DNA of 5,149 nucleotides from DASVWZ01 sp036392935 (GTDB taxonomy: Bacteria > Acidobacteriota > Terriglobia > Terriglobales > Acidobacteriaceae). This document shows, one piece after another, positions 1-4,867 of the stretch. The DNA lies in contig DASVWZ010000030.1 in NCBI GenBank assembly GCA_036392935.1, forward strand, positions 1 through 5,149, given 5' to 3'. A model generated the notes under the pieces. It worked only from the letters and a program-made list of their open reading frames with translations. It did no database searches and had not been told where the DNA came from. Position numbers and translations under genes: made by a program. Every line of letters begins with the position of its first letter. The stretch's first letter is position 1.

Positions 1-174
1 AGCAAATCCGCATGTGGCCGCGGAAACACATAATCGCGAACAAAAGCCAGGCCTTCGTAGCTATCACAGGCACATAAGAAGGGGTGTGCTCAGGTCAAGC
101 ATTTTCGAGCGAGGACTTTCAGACTCTGAGGGCCACCTCGCGTGCCCGCGAACGCCTTCGGGGCACGTTTTCGC
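1..174. other. Left flank without a convincing gene
   Basis: Host-side sequence to the left of the minus-strand gene. Several short stretches are open to the window edge on both strands, but none has a start with a ribosome binding site or a recognisable domain. The only clear structure is the hairpin at 141-171, listed separately. Confidence 0.5.
141..171 (+). terminator. Hairpin followed by a T run, terminator-like
   Basis: CGTGCCC (141-147) pairs with GGGCACG (161-167). Inside it CGAA (149-152) pairs with TTCG (157-160), leaving one bulged base and a 4-base loop, and TTTT follows at 168-171. This is the form of an intrinsic terminator for plus-strand transcription. It begins 8 bases past the stop of the minus-strand gene, so it may instead serve that gene's 3' end or work in both directions, although no T run follows on the minus strand. 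Seen by eye only; no folding energy was calculated. Confidence 0.45.
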
Positions 175-609
175 TTAATGATCTGCTCTCGATCCCAGCC
201 CCAGTAGTTCTTGTCGCAGCGGCTCGTGATGCTGCGTCAAGTGAAGGTAGCGCATTTCGTCCGGCCCGGACTGCGACCGAATGATCTCGATCATCGTCCT
301 CTTTTCTGCGGCAGACCAATCGGCAATCTTCGGAATCAGGCTGAGTACCAGAGACCACTCTTCCAGAGACCGCCGCTCAGCGCCCGTCCAACGATTGATG
401 TTCGCTCCCAGAGCACGAGTGACTCTTGCCGCAGAAGCCTCGCGCATCACTGGCAAACTTCCGCCGAACTCTTCGGCCATAGTGCGACTCACTCGAAGCC
501 CGACATTGCGCGTGGAAAACGTGTCCCACACGCTGGAGGCGATGGCAGATTCCGATTGCGCTGAGCCATCATTCTTCTTCGTGCCGGTGGCGGCGAAAGA
601 GTGGGCCAT
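175..609 (-). CDS. Hypothetical protein, N-terminus supplied by the element's end
   Basis: A 144-residue minus-strand ORF that I do not recognise. Its first seven residues (MAHSFAA) are encoded by the inverted repeat of the insertion element, so the present start is a fusion; the original 5' end was probably removed by the insertion or begins further inside. The rest looks truly coding: a mostly helical, charged protein with two similar Trp-centred segments (NRWTGAERRSLEEW near residues 73-86, and ADWSAAEKRTMIEI near 97-110), and no signal peptide or membrane segment. There is no clear Shine-Dalgarno site before the ATG. Internal ATG codons, such as the one in SRTMAEEFGG, are alternative starts. 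The stop at 175-177 is followed by a hairpin. It is probably a 5'-truncated host or mobile-DNA gene; I cannot assign a function. Confidence 0.5.
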   Translation of the reverse strand: MAHSFAATGTKKNDGSAQSESAIASSVWDTFSTRNVGLRVSRTMAEEFGGSLPVMREASAARVTRALGANINRWTGAERRSLEEWSLVLSLIPKIADWSAAEKRTMIEIIRSQSGPDEMRYLHLTQHHEPLRQELLGLGSRADH

Positions 610-617
610 TTTGGCGG
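582..617 (+). repeat. Left terminal inverted repeat
   Basis: Bases 588-617 are the exact reverse complement of 4832-4861 (30 of 30), including the shared core GAGTGGGCCATTTTGGCGG. Extending outwards to 582 gives TGCCGG against TGACGA at the other end, 34 of 36 overall, with a TG terminus. The motif TGGCGG occurs at both edges of the 30-base core. A weaker copy of the outer part (ATGGCGACGAGA, from 646) lies 58 bases further in; repeated binding-site units inside the ends are typical of IS21 elements, but this internal copy is marginal. Confidence 0.85.
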
Positions 618-678
618 ACCAGAAAAGCCAAGCCGCCGCGAGTCGATGGCGACGAGAATGTCACCAATCCCGACAAAG

Positions 679-711
679 TTGATACAGTCCTTCCTGCAGC
701 AAGTTTTAAAT
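679..711 (+). promoter_or_regulatory. Weak promoter candidate for the element's first gene
   Basis: TTGATA (679-684) resembles a -35 box, and the AT-rich stretch TTTTAAAT (704-711) could hold a -10 box, but the spacing to the best hexamers is 19-21 bases, longer than ideal. It is the only promoter-like site between the left end and the zinc-finger gene. Confidence 0.25.
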
Positions 712-746
712 CCCGGATTGAAAAACTGAATGGATGAAGAAGGCGC

Positions 747-774
747 CTCGGAGAGGAGTGCAATCCCCTCCGAG
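747..774 (+). promoter_or_regulatory. Leader hairpin upstream of the zinc-finger gene
   Basis: CTCGGAG (747-753) pairs perfectly with CTCCGAG (768-774). After one mismatch GGA (755-757) pairs with TCC (764-766), leaving a 6-base loop. No T run follows, so it is not a standard terminator. It lies 14 bases before the GGGAG ribosome binding site of the 804 start. In other insertion sequences such leader structures limit expression from outside transcription; a similar role here is inference. Confidence 0.4.
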
Positions 775-803
775 ACTTGAGCTTTCCGGGAGCGAGCCCT
801 CCC

Positions 804-1178
804 ATGAGCCCCAATCAAGATCGATCAAGCCGTCAAAGAAATCAACTCCAAGACAAGCAGAGCGAGAAAAGACGCGGAACGCGCAAGCCGCGAAGCCGGG
901 AGTGCTTACGGAAGGGATGTGGGAAGAGTTTTCGGCCGGTGCATCCGATGGCGCGTTACTGCAGCCAGGAGTGCCGCAAAAAGGCGAGGCAGTGGTCGCA
1001 GTGGAAGGGCCGGCAGCGGTGGCGGCAATCCAAGAACGGCCGCAAGAAGCGGCAGCAGCAAAGCGTCCGGCATCGAGAACGGCTGCGGCGAGCAGGACAT
1101 GCCTCCTCCGGCCGCAAAGATGGCGCGCGTGGGTCATCACAAGCCGGCTGGCGCAATTTTTTTTTCGCATACCTGTGA
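804..1178 (+). CDS. Small basic zinc-finger protein, first half
   Basis: A 124-residue, strongly basic protein. The four-cysteine motif is C34-x4-C39-x13-C53-x3-C57, with the ending RYCSQEC. It resembles the zinc-binding C-terminal motif of CGNR-type proteins and related small treble-clef fingers. A long Arg/Lys/Gln-rich stretch (about residues 58-97) that should bind nucleic acid follows. The start is the ATG at 804, with GGGAG 11 bases upstream; an in-frame TTG at 777 would add nine residues but lacks such a site. The frame ends at a TGA (1176-1178) just after a run of nine T (1157-1165), giving an uncharacteristic tail GWRNFFFAYL. A second, similar finger lies immediately downstream in another frame, so the intact protein is probably longer, covering 804-1365. 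It is first in the element's gene row, and a DNA-binding or regulatory role is inference. I know no gene symbol. Confidence 0.6.
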   Translation: MSPNQDRSSRQRNQLQDKQSEKRRGTRKPRSRECLRKGCGKSFRPVHPMARYCSQECRKKARQWSQWKGRQRWRQSKNGRKKRQQQSVRHRERLRRAGHASSGRKDGARGSSQAGWRNFFFAYL

Positions 1179-1365
1179 TCGGCCAGGCTGCTACGAGAGA
1201 TTTCAACGAAGCCGGCGCTCGCCGTTACAACGATTCTGCTCGCATCAGTGCCGGTGGGCCTTAGAACGCGTGTTGGAGCGGGAGCGGCGATGGAGAGAAC
1301 GCAGTCCCCGCGGCATCGCACAAGCCAGGAGCTTGGCGGCCCGATCCACGTCGCGGCGGTTATAA
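1099..1365 (+). CDS. Second zinc-finger segment, shifted frame
   Basis: An 88-residue reading with a second four-cysteine motif, C26-x4-C31-x15-C47-x3-C51 (CDRPGC ... RFCSHQC). It is followed by a basic helix (RWALERVLERERRWRER), much like the first finger and its basic tail. It is one base out of phase with 804-1178: reading on from the first ORF requires skipping one base (or gaining two). The nine-T run at 1157-1165 is the obvious slip point, but both frames are open over 919-1175, so the shift could lie elsewhere there. If translated independently, the best start is the ATG at 1099, preceded by AGCAGGA; an ATG at 1120 is also possible. It may be the C-terminal half of a frameshifted gene, the product of programmed slippage, or an overlapping gene. 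The Cys motif makes it very likely that this frame is, or was, coding. Confidence 0.55.
   Translation: MPPPAAKMARVGHHKPAGAIFFSHTCDRPGCYERFQRSRRSPLQRFCSHQCRWALERVLERERRWRERSPRGIAQARSLAARSTSRRL
1157..1165 (+). repeat. Run of nine T at the frame change
   Basis: Nine consecutive T within the overlap of the two zinc-finger frames, 10 bases before the stop of the first. Loss of one T in the transcript or template would join the first finger's frame to the second's with no stop between. Runs of this length are known sites of RNA polymerase slippage and also of sequencing errors. Confidence 0.7.
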
Positions 1366-1389
1366 AGCGATCGAGAACGTCCGGACATA

Positions 1390-1418
1390 TTGCCAAATCC
1401 GAAACATTTTCCTAGATT
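1390..1418 (+). promoter_or_regulatory. Promoter candidate before the ParB-like gene
   Basis: TTGCCA (1390-1395; five of six to the -35 consensus) and TAGATT (1413-1418; four of six to the -10) are separated by 17 bases. The site lies in the gap between the zinc-finger region (stop at 1365) and the ParB-like gene, as expected if parB-istA-istB form their own transcript. It assumes a sigma-70-like consensus in an unknown host. Confidence 0.45.
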
Positions 1419-1510
1419 GAGCGCGACCGACGAGAGGAAGGGAGGGCCGGGGTGGCCTGTCGGGCAGGTTGTTCTGGTCCCTCTCTTCTTCGAATGATGG
1501 AGAACCACTG

Positions 1511-2509
1511 GTGTTGCGCTGGGCCGAAGAAGAACCGCGAGAACTCCGACTCGATGAGATTGGAGAATCCTACGGGCGGTACCGCCTTCACGTTCCTGAG
1601 CTGGAACGCGGCATGATGCGATCGCTGGAGAGCTATGGCCAGTTGTCGCCGATCGTCGTCTTCCTGCAGGAAGGCCGCTGGGAACTGATTGACGGCTTCA
1701 AGCGGTTGGGAGCTGCGCGGAAGCTAGCCTCGATGAGTCGGCTCCTGGCCCGGCGGATCGAGGCCGATGAACCAGCGGCGAAGGCAGCCATTTATGGATT
1801 GAACCGCGCCGGAGGCCGCACGCGTGAGATCGAAGAAGCCTGGATCGTCCATGCCTTGGTGCGCGAGGACGGGCTGACGCAAGTCGAAGTCGCCGAGTTA
1901 TTGGGACGCCACAAGAGCTGGGTCTGCCGGCGGCTGGCCTTGATTGAAAAACTCGGTCCGGAAGCCCGCGCCGAGTTGCAAGTCGGATTGTTAACCCCGA
2001 CGGCGGCTCGCCAGTTGGTGCGGTTGCCCGCGGGCAACCAAGCCGACATTCTGCAGTTGGTTCGGCGCGAAGGCCTCTCCTCGAACGAACTGACGGGAAT
2101 CGTGGATCTGTGGGTCCAGTGTCCGGCCCGGGTCCAGCAGCAATACATCCTTCAACATCCTCGCGAAGCATTGGCCCAGGAGAAAGGCGTGGATCTTGCC
2201 GCTCATGATCCACGCCTGAGTCCGGCCGGCAACCGGATTTTTGAACAACTCGGAGGGTTGCTGCGGCAACTGTCCCGTATGGAAGTTTGGCTGGCCCATC
2301 AGGGCCGGACCGGAATCAGCGCTGCGGACCGGCGCATTCTTCAACCCCGTTTCGAAAGGCTATCGCGCGACGCCGCTTCCGTCGCCTCCCTCAGCGCGGA
2401 CATGACCATGGAGTGTGAACCCGATGGACGAATCGACTCGCAACGACATCATCCGGATGTTCTACAGCCGGGCCTCGCATCGCCGTATTGCGAAGACACT
2501 CGCTGTTGA
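1511..2509 (+). CDS. ParB/KorB-like DNA-binding protein
   Basis: Related to the ParB/KorB family, whose members bind DNA sites in partition or as repressors. Counting from the GTG at 1511 (332 aa), GQLSPI (43-48) and LIDGFKRLGAA (59-69) match the ParB N-terminal domain, where the family's usual GERRxRAA is altered to GFKRLGAA. A region comparable to the ENLQR segment, LNRAGGRTREIEEA, comes next. A helix-turn-helix follows, with LTQVEVAELLGRHKSWV near 122-138 and a helical linker after it as in KorB. The GTG is chosen because GGAG (1499-1502) lies 8 bases upstream; a TTG at 1469 would add 14 residues but has a poorer site. The last 28 codons overlap the start of istA out of frame and look unlike the rest, so the natural end may be nearer 2410. 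The likely role is site-specific DNA binding, perhaps control of transposition; chromosome partition is unlikely in such an element. CTP binding cannot be judged. Confidence 0.8.
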   Translation: MLRWAEEEPRELRLDEIGESYGRYRLHVPELERGMMRSLESYGQLSPIVVFLQEGRWELIDGFKRLGAARKLASMSRLLARRIEADEPAAKAAIYGLNRAGGRTREIEEAWIVHALVREDGLTQVEVAELLGRHKSWVCRRLALIEKLGPEARAELQVGLLTPTAARQLVRLPAGNQADILQLVRREGLSSNELTGIVDLWVQCPARVQQQYILQHPREALAQEKGVDLAAHDPRLSPAGNRIFEQLGGLLRQLSRMEVWLAHQGRTGISAADRRILQPRFERLSRDAASVASLSADMTMECEPDGRIDSQRHHPDVLQPGLASPYCEDTRC

Positions 2510-3965
2510 CCGTAAGACCGTCGCCAAGATCATCGCCGAACATGAAGAGGCTCGCCGCGGCTCCCCGGCCGAGAAGCGAAAGCCGCGCAAGAGTCTCCTC
2601 GATCCGTTCCAGGACAACCTCGTTCAGCTTATCGAACGCTATCCCGAGATCACCGCCGTCCGCATGCTGGAAGAACTGCGCCGGATCGGATTCACCGGCG
2701 CCTACACGATTGTCCGCGACCGCCTGCGCCAGCTGCGCCGCCGCCCGCGATTACTGATTCGCCGCTTTGAAACGGCTGCCGGCGTTCAAGGGCAAATGGA
2801 CTATTCCCCCTACGACATCGCCTTCACCGCGGAGGGCAAGCGGCGCGTCCACGCCTTCAGCTATATCCTCGGATATTCCCGCCGCCAGTACGTTCATTTT
2901 GTCGAACAGCAGGACTTCACCACGACCATTCGGCAACACGTCGCCGCCTTTACCTATCTGGGTGGGCTCGCGGCAGAGTGCCTGTATGACAATATGAAGG
3001 TCGTCGTCAGCGGCCATGACGGAGAGCAGCCGATTTACAACACGCGCTTCTTGGCCTTTGCGACTTACTACGGCTTCCGGCCTGTCGCCTGCCGTCCCAG
3101 AAGGCCGCAAACGAAGGGTAAAGTTGAAAGACAGTTTCAACTATTAGAAGGCAACCTCCTGAATGGCCGAACATTTTCTTCTCTCCAACATCTGAACGAA
3201 ACCACGGCCTGGTGGCTGGCTCATATCGCCGACGTCCGCCAACACCAGACCACTCGCCGCACGCCGTTGGAACTGTTTCAAGAAGAGCTGCCGCACTTGT
3301 TGCCGCTTCCCGAAAAGCCTTACGACACCGCCGAAGTCGTCTATCGCACGGTGAATCCGGAAGGCTACGTCGGCTATTTGCAAAACTTCTATTCCGTTCC
3401 CTGGCAGCGCATCGGCGAGTTGTTACCGGTCCGAATCACGGAAACCGAACTCATCGTTTACGACCCCGATATCCGCGAGATCGCCCGTCATCAACGGCTG
3501 CCAGTTTCCCCGAAACCGCAGCACAGCACCCATCCTCCACATCGGCCCGGCCCGGATCTGCGACGCAAACAAGAACTGCTCCGCCAGCGTTTCGAACAAC
3601 TCGGCGCCGAAGCGGCCGCCTTTTTCGATCAACTGATCCGTGCTCGGCGTTTCGGCAAGGATGAGGCGGTACGGATTCTGGGCTTATTGGCGATCTATCA
3701 CCAAGTCGATCTCCGCGCCGCGATCGAGCGCGCCAACCGCTATCGGGCTTTTTCTCGGACTGCCGTGGAACGTATCCTGGCCGCCTCCGCCCGGCCCCGT
3801 TCCGCTCTGGACTCCGTCGACCAGCAAGCGCGTCAGCACCTGGACGAACTGCTCCGCCAAAATCCAGTGCCCCCGCGCGCCACCAGCGACTATCAACAAC
3901 TCCTGGAGGATTCCGGCGATGATCTGCCGCCCGGGAAGAATCCCTCTGAAGAGGAATCCCAATGA
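2424..3965 (+). CDS. istA: IS21-family transposase IstA
   Basis: The DDE recombinase that cuts and joins the element's ends (513 aa, normal for IstA). An N-terminal helix-turn-helix (HRRIAKTLAVDRKTVAKII, about 19-37) should bind the ends. The RNase H-like core (rve family) shows the acidic triad: D126 in GQMDYSPYD, D189 in CLYDNMK and E235 in PQTKGKVERQF. A C-terminal domain of the Mu-transposase type follows (YLQNFYSVPW, about 350-360), then a charged tail. The ATG at 2424 is preferred because GGAG (2410-2413) lies 10 bases upstream; a GTG at 2415 would add three residues but is too close to that site. The start lies inside the end of the ParB-like ORF, and the stop overlaps the istB start as ATGA, implying translational coupling on both sides. 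No frameshift or missing catalytic residue is seen. Confidence 0.95.
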   Translation: MDESTRNDIIRMFYSRASHRRIAKTLAVDRKTVAKIIAEHEEARRGSPAEKRKPRKSLLDPFQDNLVQLIERYPEITAVRMLEELRRIGFTGAYTIVRDRLRQLRRRPRLLIRRFETAAGVQGQMDYSPYDIAFTAEGKRRVHAFSYILGYSRRQYVHFVEQQDFTTTIRQHVAAFTYLGGLAAECLYDNMKVVVSGHDGEQPIYNTRFLAFATYYGFRPVACRPRRPQTKGKVERQFQLLEGNLLNGRTFSSLQHLNETTAWWLAHIADVRQHQTTRRTPLELFQEELPHLLPLPEKPYDTAEVVYRTVNPEGYVGYLQNFYSVPWQRIGELLPVRITETELIVYDPDIREIARHQRLPVSPKPQHSTHPPHRPGPDLRRKQELLRQRFEQLGAEAAAFFDQLIRARRFGKDEAVRILGLLAIYHQVDLRAAIERANRYRAFSRTAVERILAASARPRSALDSVDQQARQHLDELLRQNPVPPRATSDYQQLLEDSGDDLPPGKNPSEEESQ

Positions 3966-4756
3966 AGAAGTCCACGCCCACCCCTCTTCGGGATCTGTGC
4001 CTAAACCACTTCAACATTCTACGCATCCCGATCACTCCTCACGAACTGGATGCGCTTCTGGATCGCGCCGACAAGGATAGTCTGTCTCACCTGAAGTTCC
4101 TGGATCTGCTGCTGGGCCAACAGGCCACTGCTCGACGCGACCGCTCCATCGAGCGCCGCATCCGTGAGGCCCAATTCGATGAACGCAAGCTATTGGAGAC
4201 CTTTGATTGGAAGTTCAATCCCCACATCGACCGCCTGCAAATCGAGGAACTCGCCAGCGGCGACTTCATCCGCCGTCAATCCAATCTCATCGTCGTCGGC
4301 CAGGCCGGCGTCGGCAAAAGTCATCTCCTGCAAGCCATCGGCATGCGCGCTTGTGCAGCTGGCTATCGCGTCCTCTATCGCACTTCGGCGAAACTCCTCA
4401 CCGATCTGAACGCCTCTCTCGCCGACAAAACCTTACCGGCTCGCTTGCGCCGCTATCAACGTCCGGAACTCTTGATCATCGATGAATTCGCCTTCGATAA
4501 AGTGGAACGCCTCGAATCTCCTCAAGCCGCACACTTGCTCTACAAAGTGATCGTCGCGCGCAACCACCGCCGCTCTACCGCTCTGCTCACCAATATCGAC
4601 TTCGACGGCTGGGCGGATTACCTGGGCGACGCTCCATTGGCCATGGCTTTGCTCGACCGTCTTGTCGAAGGCGCAATCATCATCAAGATCAAAGGAAAAT
4701 CCTATCGCGCCTCCACAGCCAAAACCGTCAACCCCTCAGAAAACCAAAGCTCCTAA
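3962..4756 (+). CDS. istB: IS21 transposition helper ATPase IstB
   Basis: The AAA+ ATPase partner of IstA, related to DnaC and functionally like MuB; in IS21 it forms filaments on target DNA and recruits the transposase. It has 264 aa, about the usual length. Visible motifs are Walker A GQAGVGKS (113-120, K119), Walker B LLIIDE (170-175, D174/E175), the sensor-like TNIDFDGWADYLGD (210-223) and a probable arginine finger in LDRLVEGA (R233). The N-terminal helical part (about 1-100) carries the IstB family sequence HLKFLDLLL and the segment FDWKFNPHID. The start overlaps the istA stop by four bases, with GAGGAA (3951-3956) 5 bases upstream, so it is translationally coupled. No defect is seen. 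Confidence 0.95.
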   Translation: MKKSTPTPLRDLCLNHFNILRIPITPHELDALLDRADKDSLSHLKFLDLLLGQQATARRDRSIERRIREAQFDERKLLETFDWKFNPHIDRLQIEELASGDFIRRQSNLIVVGQAGVGKSHLLQAIGMRACAAGYRVLYRTSAKLLTDLNASLADKTLPARLRRYQRPELLIIDEFAFDKVERLESPQAAHLLYKVIVARNHRRSTALLTNIDFDGWADYLGDAPLAMALLDRLVEGAIIIKIKGKSYRASTAKTVNPSENQSS

Positions 4757-4831
4757 ACTCAACCTGCTCGCTTCGGCCTTCACTCGCTTATTGGAGTCCA
4801 GATCGCAACCCTCTCCGTGGCCCCATTTATC
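4757..4831 (+). other. Short untranslated tail between istB and right end
   Basis: No gene and no clear terminator hairpin. CTCGCTT occurs twice (4767-4773 and 4783-4789). TGGCCCC at 4818-4824 repeats the TGGCCC core of the terminal repeat (4841-4846), possibly a remnant of the internal end repeats typical of IS21, but it is too short to be sure. Confidence 0.35.
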
Positions 4832-4867
4832 CCGCCAAAATGGCCCACTCTTTCGCCGCCATCGTCA
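4832..4867 (-). repeat. Right terminal inverted repeat
   Basis: Bases 4832-4861 are the perfect reverse complement of the left repeat core. Extension to 4867 gives the CA end that pairs with the left TG. Like the left copy it carries an outward-facing ATG (at 4840) reading MAHSFAA. On this side the frame continues for only 70 codons, with no protein-like character. Confidence 0.85.

Larger units (their letters stand above)
618..803 (+). other. Leader region between left end and first gene
   Basis: No credible ORF on either strand; the open frames here are shadows of the repeat and of the next gene. It contains a weak promoter candidate and a leader hairpin (listed separately). A GGGAG at 788-792 lies 11 bases before the ATG at 804 and supports that start. 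Confidence 0.5.
582..4867 (+). mobile_element. IS21-family insertion element with extra ParB-like and zinc-finger genes
   Basis: The element is bounded by inverted repeats, starts with TG and ends with CA as IS21-family elements commonly do, and contains intact istA and istB in the standard order with coupled translation. Its length, about 4.29 kb, is far above the usual 2-2.5 kb of IS21 elements. The additional 1.8 kb before istA holds a ParB-like gene and one or two small zinc-finger ORFs on the same strand. No direct target duplication is visible: the left flank ends CTTCTTCG (574-581) and the right flank begins AACCACGG (4868-4875). The exact outer ends are therefore uncertain by a few bases; the identical core runs from 588 to 4861. 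All main genes except the zinc-finger region appear intact, so the element may be, or recently have been, active. Confidence 0.8.

Noticed and set aside
1..87. Minus-strand stretch to the left edge, reading YEGLAFVRDYVFPRPHADL
   Set aside because: It looks somewhat protein-like but begins after a stop, has no credible start in the window and covers only 29 codons. It cannot be supported without more sequence.
2..178. Plus-strand frame open from the left edge to the stop at 176
   Set aside because: Low-complexity, motif-free reading that runs through the hairpin at 141-171 and overlaps the end of the more convincing minus-strand gene.
646..670. Possible second copy of the terminal repeat inside the left end
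   Set aside because: Only the first 12 bases align well (ATGGCGACGAGA against ATGGCGGCGAAA). The remainder is near chance, so it is mentioned but not called.
706..1206. Long minus-strand frames opposite the zinc-finger genes
   Set aside because: These are reverse shadows of the Arg-rich plus-strand coding sequence with no start site or domain.
734..1264. Long plus-strand frame over the zinc-finger region (176 codons)
   Set aside because: It contains no motif, is Ala/Arg/Pro-biased as expected from GC-rich DNA, and runs through both finger regions in the remaining frame. It is a shadow.
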